Below, one piece after another: positions 1 through 12,483 of a stretch of DNA of 13,194 nucleotides; position 1 is the stretch's first letter; every line of letters starts with the position of its first letter. The notes under the pieces were generated by a model. The model had not been told where the DNA came from. It did not search any database and saw only the letters and a list, made by a program, of their open reading frames with translations. This DNA comes from Cruorifilaria tuberocauda (taxonomy: Eukaryota > Nematoda > Chromadorea > Rhabditida > Onchocercidae), in NCBI GenBank assembly GCA_013365365.1, contig JABVXU010000976.1, positions 1 to 13,194 of the forward strand. Direction: 5' to 3'. The translations under genes and the position numbers were made by a program.

Positions 1-180
1 ATTAATATTATTATCATTATCATCATCATTATTATTATTATCCTTATCAATTATTATATTATTAATATTATTATCATTATCATCATCATTATTATTATTA
101 TCCTTAAAACTACTATTACCACTCTCATTATTATTATTATTATCATTATTGTCTATCGTTATCAACATTATCCTCTTCAT
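1..180. repeat. ATT/ATC microsatellite with a 60-bp tandem duplication
   Basis: The stretch is built almost wholly from ATT, ATC and ATTATC steps. Bases 1-46 recur exactly at 61-106, giving a 60-bp period with 46 identical bases. The 14-base linker of the first unit is not copied in the second. The tract decays into looser ATT-rich sequence by about 180. It begins at the window edge, so more units may lie to the left. No coding signal is seen. Confidence 0.9.
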
Positions 181-1154
181 TCGTTCTTACAACTATTATC
201 AATGATAATTTCCATCACAACTTTGTATTCTTAAATTATCATTCACTATCTTTTATTGTTTGCTATTCTATTTTAATTAATAAGTTACTGTTTGCTATTA
301 TTTATTCTTTATGAAAGAATTATCAAGAATGCCTAAAAGTGAAATATTATCTTAAATTAAATCTTAATCTTAACCTTAAATTATCTGAAATAAATCACTT
401 CAGGCATTTAAAATTATAAGATTTGTAGAAAATTTACATAAAAGAAAACAGTAAATAATTTCAAATTTAATAAACAAATTTTGAAAAATTAAGCTTAATG
501 TATTAATTTATGATAACTGATATTCCACACTAAAATATTTGTTATCCACCATTCTTTACTATTTTTCAAATATTAAAAATCTAACTTATCACCACTTACT
601 CATTTACTCATTGTCACCACTTACTCAGTCAAAAGTTAAAAAATGTCCTTAGCCAAATATGAAATTTTTAAACTTTTAGCATAAATTTATCTTTTTAAAC
701 AATTACAAAGCAGTTAATTAGAAAATAATATTATTCTAAGTAATATATTTTTATCACTCTACACAAACTTATTGAAATACTAAACTTACAAAAAATTACT
801 AACGTTACTGAATTATTAACTTATAAAAGTTACTAAATCATTTTTACTATCTGTTACAATATTCAGTGTACCATCAAACAGTATAAACAGTAGACAATAT
901 AAAATGTATTAAATATCAGATTGAATAATAATGTCAAATATCCTCATCAAATTAAAAACATCACGTTGAATTGAATTATTTCAATTTAGTATTCATGAAA
1001 TTTAAAATTCAAAATTTCTTTCCAAGTTCAAATTTTTCCAAATTTAAAATTTACTTACATACATACACGTACATTTATCCGTTTGGCTACACTTATGTAT
1101 CAGGTCTTAACCATCTTTATATGCATTCTATCAATAAGTGCATTTGGAAATTAC
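181..1154. other. AT-rich non-coding stretch
   Basis: No conserved reading frame, RNA gene or mobile-element remnant is recognisable. The only local structure is a 14-bp direct repeat (TCACCACTTACTCA) at 589-602 and 614-627. Short open frames here have amino-acid mixes expected from random AT-rich sequence. Confidence 0.6.
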
Positions 1155-1245
1155 ATATTTACATACATCAATTTAACATACTTACGTATATTAACTTGAC
1201 ATACTTACGCATATCAATTTAAATACTTACGTACTTCAATTTAAC
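1155..1245 (+). repeat. Degenerate 23-bp tandem repeat, four units
   Basis: Four imperfect units lie at 1155-1177, 1178-1200, 1201-1222 and 1223-1245. Most begin ATACTTACG and end near CAATTTAAC. The third unit has lost one base. The repeat keeps a short frame open at 971-1222, but that peptide (rich in Tyr, Ile, Phe and Asn) resembles no protein and is taken as a by-product of the repeat. Confidence 0.75.
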
Positions 1246-3283
1246 ATATACGTCATTGATCTAAAATTAGCTAAGTTGTTATCAGATTTTTCAATTTCTA
1301 AAAATATATTATCATTCAAAATTTAACTTTTCTTCTGGTTTCAGTACTATTTCCAATTCAGTATATTTCTCTAACATTTCCTTATACTTCCTTCACCCAT
1401 AGAGAAGAAGCAATAAAAAACTACTACTTGTAATAAAGTAGCAAATTTGAGTTAAATGCCTGGTTTTAACGGGACATTAAAATGGGCCACAAGTTCGGTG
1501 TAAAATGAAGCCGCTCTCACAAAAAATGACTGGTCGCTATCTTGATGCTTACTTTTCTTATATTTTTCTGGTAGTTTTTTTCCCGAGGTGTTGAACAGGG
1601 TTATGTCACGATGTTCCGACCATCGGAAATAGTTATTGTTATATTGTCAGGAAATGATGTGTCGAAAGTTGTTATCGAATAAACACTATAAATTAATCTC
1701 AACACATTATGCAATCTGGTGATGGTACCTCAAGGAATCCAGTGGAATCCATCATTATTAACTTGGAAAACCTGAGGTATCCATCGTTTTGTATTTATCT
1801 TCCATCTTGTGTATATTCAGTTAACTGTGCCGTTTACTAATATAATCTTAATTGTTTGGTTTTATAATTTAATATAAATGCAAACTCCAATTTAATGTTA
1901 GCGTTAGAAATATTTGAGTTTAAATTTTAAAATACTTGAATCTTGAATATTTGGTTTATTATGAATTATCTGAATTTCGAATTTAATATAATTTAATCTG
2001 TAAAATTATTTTTGAAATTAATCAAGAAACTTATTGGAGTTGTATTTCGACATACGTATCTGTTCATTTTTCATCAACATATTTAAATCGTGATTGAATA
2101 TACCGATTGGAGAATTCGGTAAGAAGAGAAAAAAAAATAATATAAGTAATAATGCTATTGTTTTGCTGGTAATTGAAGGCTTCAAACTACGGGTTCAGAT
2201 TTTTGATAGATTAAAATTTAAGTAATGTTCTTGTTTTGTTGATATGAATGTTATTTTATCCCTCCTTATTTCACTTGATTATCGAATCACTTATTTGTTT
2301 TAATAGCATTCTTTGTTACTTGCTCATAAAAATATTTTATATCGGTAAGAGAAGAGAAAAATGAACTGATTTCTACAACCAAATTACATACAAAATGAGC
2401 AAGAGATATTTGAGATGTTTACTGTTATTTGTATTTCACGAGATCTAGTAGCACGACATCTTTTTTAATATCAAAAGAAAACTGAATATTTTAAAGAACA
2501 GTGTAATTTACTTATATTTTTAATTGTTTGCCCAGGCAGTTGATTTTCAACTGATTGCTGAATTTTTTCCCCAGTCTCTTCCACCTTCCTCACACTGTAA
2601 TAGTCTGGCACTGTCTACTTGTTTATTTACCACTTTTTGTTTTTTCCTCATTTTCTTTACTAGGAAAATCCTCATATATAAGTGAGCATTCATTTCAAAT
2701 AATTTTTTTACTCATTACTTTTTGTTTATTTTTTCTTAAGTAGCTCATTTTCTTCTCTTATCTCTGCTGCACTGGTATATGTTAGTGATGGTAAGTTAGC
2801 AGTACAGATACATGAATATTTTTATACATGGTGGTCGCTGCTTTTTTCTACAAGAAATACTAGAATTTCTGCTACCAAAATTGATAATCAAAGAATTTTT
2901 TTTCTTACAAAACTTCTAATTATTATGATAAAAATTTGTCCAAAAAAGAATTCTAAAATGCGGTGTTTTTTTTCTAATTTACATTTACAGCAAACTTTTT
3001 TTGAAATTCATAATGGCAGAAATTTTTTTATATTTTGAGTTGTTTTTCCCTGATATTTGAAATAACGTTTAGAAGTGGTGATATATTATATAAAAATCTT
3101 TAAATTTATCCTAATTTGAGATTGAATAGAAATTTTCTCTGACCAAACTAAAAAATAAGTATTTCTTATTTTGCAACAGTTTTAAATTAGGTTATGCTGT
3201 TTGTATACGCTAAATTTAATTTTTATTTAAATATGAAAAATAAAAATGTCGTGTTTTTAGGTAAGTTCAGCATCATTTCTCAG
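1246..3283. other. Intergenic region upstream of the Arp3 gene
   Basis: About 2 kb without a supportable gene. A GC-richer patch at roughly 1450-1680 contains several short ATG frames (15 to 30 codons) that match nothing known; it could be an upstream exon, a small RNA or promoter DNA. From about 2870 to 3030 the DNA is rich in A and T homopolymers, with short inverted arms (TTTCTGC and GCAGAAA) about 140 bp apart. That is too little to call a transposon. Confidence 0.5.
3282..3283 (+). promoter_or_regulatory. Candidate trans-splice acceptor of the Arp3 gene
   Basis: CATCATTTCTCAG ends at 3283, 64 nt before the Arp3 start codon, and fits the nematode TTTCAG acceptor consensus. Many nematode mRNAs receive a spliced leader at such a site shortly before the ATG. 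It could equally be the acceptor of a cis intron in the 5' UTR. RNA data are not available to decide. Confidence 0.45.
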
Positions 3284-3347
3284 CATACCAGTGGTGACAT
3301 AGTAATTGAGTTTAAAAAAGAGGTGTGTATAACCGGGGTATCCGGAA

Positions 3348-7013
<3,666 letters not shown>

Positions 7014-7220
7014 GTTTTTGGTATGAAATTGAAACTAGTCCCGCTATGCTCATATATTCATTTTTTTGCTCTTTTTCATCCGGAATCATGATGCAAAGTA
7101 AATAGTCATTTTATTTGTTCACTTTTGAGAATAGGAAGGAAATAATTCAAAATAATTTATGGTCAAGTTGAAATGAGATACCTTCTTAAGACTGCTTGTT
7201 AAAATCACTCAATGTAAAGT
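7014..7220. other. Arp3 3' flank and probable 3' UTR
   Basis: AT-rich sequence directly after the Arp3 stop codon. There is no canonical AATAAA. AGTAAA at 7097-7102 is the nearest variant polyadenylation signal. No other feature is seen. Confidence 0.4.
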
Positions 7221-7377
7221 CTACACAAGACAAAAGTTGCATATGCATTTTGCGTCTTACGGGATCTTCTTTAATATTATAGTTAATAAGATATATTGTG
7301 CTTTGTTATAATCGTTCTCCTCACATATCAATGTGATTATATGATTTATCCGGGTTCAATAGTTATTTTTATCACAC

Positions 7378-7704
7378 TTACCCGATCCGAAAATTGTCAC
7401 AGTTTTTATCATTGACATATTTATTATATTTATTGCAAATTGTTTTGTAATGTAATGTTACACACAGATCAGCACCTTGATTTTTATCATTTAATTTCAA
7501 ATCAAGTTCATATTTTTGTGTTCGATATTTTGTTACATCTATTCGTTTTTGATATTTTGGTACCGCGCTTCGTTTCAGCATTATCATGACGTTATTTTTT
7601 GGGAATACTTTATTCCTCAAGTTTTTTTCCCTGAATTTTAAGTGACTGATAACGCATTTGCGCATAGAGACAGTCGTCCTTTGTTGGTGATCTGCTCGGG
7701 TCAT
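7378..7704 (-). CDS. Weak candidate gene, unrecognised basic 108-residue frame
   Basis: An open frame of 108 codons runs on the minus strand in the gap between Arp3 and DCTN5. The product is Lys/Arg/Asn-rich, with four Cys of which three cluster near the C-terminal end, and no signal peptide or known motif. Two things lift it above background. A TTAG acceptor-like site lies just before the ATG. The frame also runs into a textbook donor, GG then GTAAGTG, at 7381. A matching acceptor (TCTTGTGTAG, ending at 7221) would make a 161-nt intron and add a short tail (Gly-Leu-Tyr-Ile-Glu, then stop). That would give about 112 residues. I do not recognise the protein, and it may be chance. Confidence 0.2.
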   Translation of the reverse strand: MTRADHQQRTTVSMRKCVISHLKFREKNLRNKVFPKNNVMIMLKRSAVPKYQKRIDVTKYRTQKYELDLKLNDKNQGADLCVTLHYKTICNKYNKYVNDKNCDNFRIG

Positions 7705-9135
7705 ATGCTTCTAACTTTTTTCATAGAACAAGTGGAAGAAGTTCAGTTTTTCAGTATTTAAATCCTTCCATAATTAACTGGAAAATTAAAATTGTTTCTG
7801 GATTTTGTGTTTGAAATACGTAATTGCTTTTCTCCTCATTGACACTGTTACTTTTCACGTGTAACAGCAGCCATTCCATCATTATTTTCGTTGTCTTAAT
7901 TTTTAAACTTTATTTATTTAGTTCAATAATTTTTGTAGCTCAACTTAATTTATTGATTTTTGAGCTTAAAGTTTTTTGAAACTTACATATTGTTCTTTTT
8001 CTTCTTTTATTCATCGGCGATCTTAACTGACCACCGTCACCAGATGTCTGCAGGTAGGTGGCTTACTGAGAGTTTGATGTTTAAATGAATCCCGGTACAC
8101 CGTTGTATATCACTAATTAGGAAGACTGCATAAATTATTTGAATAAACTCTGATGTTTGATAATTATCAAATTGAAATATCTGCAGGAGATTATGGTGCT
8201 TGAATTGTATATGATGCACTTCCGATGTATAAGTTTTTCAGTTTATGCAGCTGAAATAGCTGGTTTTAATTTTAATGGCTAACATCGTAAATATTTTTTT
8301 GGGGTTAAAGAAATAAATAGTCTAGTACGCTGCTACAACTGCTACCATTTTTATTGAGTAATGTTATTAAATATTCTGTTAGTCGTAGTATTTATTTCTC
8401 GTTAAAATCATTTGATTGATATAGCTTAAGCAGCGGGTTAGACTAAATAGTTTTAAGGCATTTTAGGTATTAGAAATGGATTCGAAAATTTTTAATCAAA
8501 AATTCTTCCTCTTTTGTTTCTTTCCTAATAAAATTTTAAATTGTTTTTATTTTTGAAATTTCTTATGGAACTGTGTAAATGAATGGCTCAAATCTACATG
8601 TGTGCTATCGTTACACTTCGCTAAGCAATCTTTTTTTTTAAATTTTATTATATTTGAAATTATTGAAATAAATATTATTTCGAAGTACTCACTGTATACA
8701 TTATTTCCGGAAAATTCCGATTTTCGATCATTCCCATTTTTGAATTTGATAAGTAAAATTAGATTCTTGAATAGCTTTTAGCCTATCAATTTAATTTGAT
8801 TAGTTTAAATGAATGACGCACAATAGCTAATAGTAGATATGCGTTAATTTTGGTTATCTTTAACTGTCACAAATTGTTAATTACACATCCCATGAAAAAA
8901 TTTTAAGTTTTTTTAAAGACTATTTCACTATCAGTTCTATCACCTGGATTTAAAAAGTACAGATTATTGTTTGCCATATTGGGAATATTTTCATTTACTT
9001 AAGACACAAATTGAGCATACAATGTCTTCAACTTCTTCACTTTTGCCGTTAATTAGAAGTCAATTTCAATTTCAGTTGCAGTTAATTTCTCAGGCTGTTT
9101 TATTAATTATTTTAATTTATGACTTTCTCGAGTTT
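7705..9135. other. Intergenic region upstream of DCTN5
   Basis: No gene or RNA is recognisable. Short open frames on both strands (for example 8037-8219 minus and 8971-9177 plus) have random AT-rich composition. A donor-like CAG/GTAGGT follows an ATG at 8044, but no exon could be built on it. The region includes the heat-shock-element match listed separately. Confidence 0.5.
8705..8717. promoter_or_regulatory. Perfect three-unit heat-shock-element match
   Basis: TTC-CG-GAA-AA-TTC is an exact nTTCnnGAAnnTTCn array, the binding pattern of trimeric heat-shock factor HSF-1. It lies about 500 bp upstream of the DCTN5 start codon. The motif is directly visible; function is unproven. Confidence 0.35.
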
Positions 9136-9175
9136 ACAGTAGCTTACAGTAATTACAGTAATTCCTTTCTACAGT
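9136..9175 (+). repeat. Short ACAGTA repeats upstream of DCTN5
   Basis: Four ACAGTA cores occur at 9136, 9146, 9154 and 9171. The second and third are full TTACAGTAA copies in tandem. The last provides the AG of the candidate trans-splice acceptor, so the repeat also offers several competing CAG acceptors. Confidence 0.6.
9173..9174 (+). promoter_or_regulatory. Candidate trans-splice acceptor of DCTN5
   Basis: CCTTTCTACAG ends at 9174, 42 nt before the DCTN5 start codon. It has the pyrimidine-rich run and AG expected of a nematode spliced-leader acceptor. The site is inferred from sequence only. Confidence 0.45.
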
Positions 9176-9216
9176 AATTTTGCTTTATCATTACTCAAGA
9201 ACTTTTTGGAACTCTA

Positions 9217-10413
9217 ATGGATCTACCAATGGTTTATTACGATAAATCCGAATATGTAGAAACAGCCACGGGTAACAAAGTTAATCGGAAATCAAGATTA
9301 TTCGGTAGTCAAAATATTGTACTGAACGGGAAAGTAAGTTGCTACAGATTGTTCGATATAATTACCCGCAAAGTTATAATTGATAGCTTTGTAATTTCTC
9401 ATCAAACTGATATCATATTAATTTATATCTGATACAAATTGATGTAATGAACTGATATTTTTAACTTATCGTATTCATAAATGAAATCCTTTTAATATAT
9501 ACAAGTTTATTACTATCTTTAATTTGTTAAAATATTTATATTCTAGTTAATTTACTTCTCTTCTTTCATTGTTTCATTTCAGTCAACACTAATGAAAGAT
9601 TGCATTTTACGTGGTGACATGCATAATATTCGAACCGGTAGATATTGCGTTGTTGGTGAACGTACCGTTATTCGACCATCCTATAAACGTTTCAGTAAAG
9701 GATTAACATTCTTTCCCGTTCATATTGGTGATCATGTATTTATTGGGAATGTAAGTTTCGTTCTTCAACATATATAGATGTGTAAAAAGAAAAGTATAAA
9801 GCATCTAATACATTTTAAATCAAAAATTTTTCAATATATTCTGATTATTAGCATTTGAATATTATGAGGAAAGTTTGAAATTTTCATACTTTTCAATTTA
9901 TTTGATCATTTTAAAGGATTGTATAATAATGGCTGCAGAAATTGGAGCATTTGTGCATATCGGTAACAATGTAGTGATTGGTCGTAGTGTAATAATTAAA
10001 AGTTGTGTACAGATATTGCCAAATACAATAGTACCACATGATGCTGTCATTCCACCTTTTTCCATTGTAGGAGGTAATCCAGGTATGTTATCTTGTCATT
10101 TAGTTCTTTTTTCTAATACACTAGATAATGAAGTCAGCTTTTTAATGATGATTGTGTTTGATTTTTTTAGAATTCACGCAATTCATACGAATTTTGCAAT
10201 TTTACTCGTGAAATAACTGAAATCAAATAAATTCAATTCTTATAGAAGGATGTTTTTTTTAAGTATATATATATATTGTTGAGATCATGCTTACTTTTAG
10301 GTACTGTTATTGGTCATTTGCCAGAATCAACGCAGGAATTAATGACACAAGCAACGCGCAGTTTCTACGATAATTTTGTACCCAACTCAAAAAATCCGTC
10401 CATTGTCGCATAG
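9217..10413 (+). CDS. DCTN5: Dynactin subunit 5 (p25), four exons
   Basis: Exons are 9217-9333, 9583-9750, 9917-10082 and 10301-10413 (stop TAG), joined by GT-AG introns of 249, 166 and 218 nt. The product is 187 residues; human DCTN5 has 182. p25 sits in the pointed-end complex of dynactin with p27, p62 and Arp11, and helps attach cargo such as endosomes to cytoplasmic dynein. The N terminus has [15 protein letters not shown] and [10 protein letters not shown], both hallmarks of the family. Residues from about 44 to 150 are a left-handed beta-helix of hexapeptide turns, seen as [38 protein letters not shown] and a [11 protein letters not shown] closing turn. The C-terminal helix region reads LPESTQELM. 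The ATG chosen lines up with the family start. The exon 3 acceptor (TTTTAAAG) is unusually purine-rich but is the only one giving the conserved join. Confidence 0.96.
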
Positions 10414-10538
10414 GAATCAGCGGTTTTATGGCTCTTTTAAAAAATTTCTTCCGGAACGGAGGAATTGCTTTTTACTGTTTCGGAAATCATCAAGTATTAA
10501 TTATGTTTAAAATTCTCGTATAAAATGGTGCTTCAATG

Positions 10539-10544
10539 AATAAA
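10539..10544 (+). terminator. Polyadenylation signal of DCTN5
   Basis: A canonical AATAAA lies 126 nt after the DCTN5 stop codon on the same strand. It is the first such hexamer downstream, so it is the likely 3'-end processing signal and implies a short 3' UTR. Confidence 0.65.
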
Positions 10545-10795
10545 ATTTCAAACGTTTGATGAATGAGATGAATACTATATTTTAGGTTACAGTTTATCCG
10601 TAGGTTATTCACGAAATAAAAGCTGTTTATTTCACCACTTTCCTGAATATTTTATTATTTTGGGAAATGAAATTGATATTGCAATTTTACGGGTTAATCA
10701 ATATTACAAAGTCAAACAAATTAGTTTTGAACTAAAATGAAATAAAATTGGATGCGCACATAAACGGATGATAATTTACGTTAAGTTTAATAGTT

Positions 10796-11017
10796 ATGGA
10801 AACATATCGTAAATGCATAAATCATTCATGTAAACAAATATATCCACACACAATAAATCCTAATTCCATTCATGTTAATGTCTTATTTATTACTAACACC
10901 AGGCAAATCAATAAACTGAGAATTGTTCATGATGCATCTTTGCACGTGAAAAGTCTAAATGATGTTTTCTATCGTAGCCCGGTCATAATTCCTCATCTAA
11001 CCGGACTATTAGATTAA
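10796..11017 (+). mobile_element. Fossil fragment of a BEL/Pao retrotransposon reverse transcriptase
   Basis: The frame encodes 73 residues. Residues 40-72 (about 10913-11011) read KLRIVHDASLHVK then SLNDVFYRSPV and IPHLTGLL. This follows the start of the BEL/Pao reverse-transcriptase domain: KLRIVxDAS, then SLND, YRGPV and a P-L-x-G-L block. The usual Phe/Tyr before DAS is His, and a few residues are missing before SLND. The frame stops where the family continues into the next conserved block. No LTRs, gag, protease, integrase or other pol blocks are seen nearby, so this is a dead fragment. The first 39 residues are less certain; a His-rich turn around residue 18 may be part of the same domain. 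It was recognised from memory of the family, not by a search. Confidence 0.7.
10886..10891 (-). terminator. Possible polyadenylation signal of the minus-strand gene
   Basis: AATAAA on the minus strand lies about 200 nt beyond the stop codon of the gene at 11092-11556. It falls inside the retrotransposon fossil, so that gene's 3' end may run into the old element. Confidence 0.35.
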
Positions 11018-11091
11018 TGAAAATTGTGATAATAGCTGATGTCAAAAGGTATTTTTACAGTTAAAATTAAAATTGAACTTGATTCTTGTGA

Positions 11092-11556
11092 TTAAATGAC
11101 ATCAATGGAGAATAACATCCCAGATGTTTGATCGATTTCGTCCTTGAAGATTACTTTTTTTGGTTCCATATTACTGTTATCGGGTGAAGAATCTGTTATT
11201 GCCTGAAGATGAAAAGTTAAGAGTCCGCCCTCTTCTTTGCGATTCACGATTCTGAGAAATTCCGCTTCTTCGAGACTCTCCAGGATCTTAGTTACATTCA
11301 TATTATAACAACGCTGTTCCATGAATTCTGGTGCCACTCCTACTTTGAAAACGGTGATTTCGTCGGAGAGTAATCCGGAACCAGAATTTCTCGGAACTTC
11401 CTCGATATCTGCCATCAACAAATTCTTTTGTATATTCATCGCCCATTCTTCCGAATATATCAATTCTCCAGATATTAGTCTTAGGGCATAGCGAAATGTT
11501 TCAGGAAATTTCCTGGAATTACTGTTCATTTTCTTTTCCGAATCTATCTTCAGCAT
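11092..11556 (-). CDS. Hypothetical protein, 154 residues, possibly winged-helix
   Basis: I do not recognise this protein. The frame is one of the longest uninterrupted ones here, and its base composition is clearly less AT-rich than its surroundings, which supports real coding. The product is acidic, lacks a signal peptide or membrane segment, and has one Cys. Residues about 84-120 run VTKILESLEEAEFLRIV, then a charged turn (NRKEEGG) and LLTFHLQ. This helix followed by a beta hairpin would suit a winged-helix fold; that is inference from pattern only. The ATG at 11556 is preceded by an acceptor (TGCATTTTAG, ending at 11563) with only 6 nt between, the usual arrangement for an SL1-trans-spliced nematode gene. 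A second Met follows at codon 10. Alternatively it is the last exon of a longer gene, since the frame stays open back to the acceptor. A diverged SL1-like sequence lies about 100 nt upstream on the same strand. Confidence 0.6.
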   Translation of the reverse strand: MLKIDSEKKMNSNSRKFPETFRYALRLISGELIYSEEWAMNIQKNLLMADIEEVPRNSGSGLLSDEITVFKVGVAPEFMEQRCYNMNVTKILESLEEAEFLRIVNRKEEGGLLTFHLQAITDSSPDNSNMEPKKVIFKDEIDQTSGMLFSIDVI

Positions 11557-11562
11557 TCTTAT

Positions 11563-11564
11563 CT
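11563..11564 (-). promoter_or_regulatory. Splice acceptor before the hypothetical gene
   Basis: On the minus strand TGCATTTTAG ends at 11563 and is followed by ATAAGA and the ATG. The T-rich run and AG suit either trans-splicing of SL1 or a cis intron whose donor may be the GT at 11660-11659. Confidence 0.5.
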
Positions 11565-11660
11565 AAAATGCAATTTATTATATGATATTACAAAAAGCAA
11601 GAATAAATTTTTTGAATTCGCAAAAAAAATTACACAAGTCACCAGGTGTCAAAAAAAAAC

Positions 11661-11682
11661 CTCAAACTTGAGTGATTAACCC
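11661..11682 (-). ncRNA. Diverged SL1-like spliced-leader sequence
   Basis: On the minus strand this 22-mer starts GGGTTAATCACTC and ends AAGTTTGAG. It matches the nematode SL1 leader at 19 of 22 positions (differences at leader positions 3, 9 and 12). The next bases are GT, as at the donor of an SL RNA, followed by a run of eight further Ts. A U-rich stretch (TAATTTTTTTTG) lies about 30 nt into the putative intron and might pass as a poor Sm site, but no SL RNA stem-loops are evident. It is a pseudogene, a relic, or the 5' exon of the gene at 11092-11556. Confidence 0.55.
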
Positions 11683-12130
11683 AAATCTCTCATAATCTGA
11701 AGATTGTTGCATTTAGTATCTCACCTCGGGTACCAAAATTTTAATTTGATTTTGAAATTTAACTCACAGAGAAATAATAAATAAATGAAAGTTTATTCTG
11801 TAGGTGTGAAATTGTTGGAACGATTCTAAAATTTGGTGAAAGTTTTTTGTGGAAGTTGAGTTGTTTGGGTTTAGCACAAACCAACGTACTACTTTTTATT
11901 CAGTGGAAGATTCGTTTACAGCAATATGAAAAACCTGAAGAATAACTGCCCCGCCAATCAGTACCTCCTTTTTCTCGACTAAGGGGAGGGGGAGTTTTTT
12001 AGTAAGATGAAGGGATCTGATTTATCAGTAGATGGAATGATAACACAGTCATGATTGTAATGTCCTATTCTTATCACTAAGCAAAGGTAGTCTGATAGCA
12101 CACAGTTCATACACATGATGATAATCCACC
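11683..12130. other. Stretch between SL1-like copies, no gene seen
   Basis: AT-rich DNA with no supportable frame. A donor-like CCCGAG/GTGAGA occurs on the minus strand near 11725, but no exon can be built in front of it. A short purine-rich GGGGAGGGGGAG run lies near 11983. Confidence 0.4.
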
Positions 12131-12152
12131 GGTTTAATTACCCAAGTTTGAG
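12131..12152 (+). ncRNA. Perfect SL1 leader sequence lacking its donor (relic)
   Basis: All 22 bases of the nematode SL1 leader are present, starting GGTTTAATTACCC. The next bases are GAAATTTTCC instead of the GT donor that every functional SL RNA must carry. The TTACC/GGTAA stem of the SL RNA cannot form either. No Sm site or downstream hairpins follow at the expected spacing. It is therefore not a working SL RNA gene. A leader fused directly to other sequence is what a retroposed copy of a trans-spliced mRNA would leave; a decayed SL RNA gene is the alternative. Minus-strand translation of this piece gives PQTWVIKP inside a 61-codon open frame at 12049-12234, which I regard as a shadow. Confidence 0.7.
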
Positions 12153-12470
12153 GAAATTTTCCCAACATTTCCAGACAATCATGTTCATCTTGGTGATGAT
12201 GAAGCAGAATTCTGGTGTATAGAATGTTGGACATCGAATCAGGTTATAATCAAATTTATGAAGGTTTCATTTTTTTCCTCTCACTTTAATACAACAATTA
12301 ATTGCTAAATATTTTTTTTCTTGTCACATTGAATAAATGAAATAAATGTCTTGTATCCAGTGGTACCAAAAAGAGACAGAAGAAAATCATACCTTGATCA
12401 TTCCTCATGTTGCCCTAATCTTCATGAAACATAAAGATTGAAGATAAACCAGTTATAATTGAAATCTAGT

Positions 12471-12483
12471 TTCGAGAAAATTC
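12471..12483. promoter_or_regulatory. Perfect three-unit heat-shock-element match (copy 1)
   Basis: TTC-GA-GAA-AA-TTC is an exact three-unit HSF-1 site. It is also part of a near-perfect inverted repeat (TCGAGAA, AA, TTCTCGA; 12472-12487). The surrounding TAGTTTCGAGAAA is shared with the copy at 12730. Confidence 0.35.

Noticed and set aside
961..975. ATCACGTTGAATT resembles a piece of nematode 5S rRNA
   Set aside because: Only about 12 bases match and the neighbouring sequence shows no 5S stems or conserved blocks.
1453..1467. GGTTTTAACGGG resembles the start of the SL2 leader
   Set aside because: Only the first nine bases match SL2; the rest diverges at once and no donor follows.
2870..3030. 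Possible MITE bounded by TTTCTGC / GCAGAAA arms
   Set aside because: The arms are only about 7 to 10 bp, there is no clear target-site duplication, and the inside shows no extended palindrome.
8971..9177. 68-codon plus-strand frame before DCTN5
   Set aside because: Its composition is typical of AT-rich DNA, it ends within the ACAGTA repeats at the presumed trans-splice acceptor, and no homology is recognised.
12049..12234. 61-codon minus-strand frame containing PQTWVIKP, shared with a plus-strand frame at about 13050-13194
   Set aside because: The shared peptide is simply the reverse complement of the SL1 leader read in the same frame at both places. The flanking residues are not alike, so the frames are shadows rather than paralogous genes.
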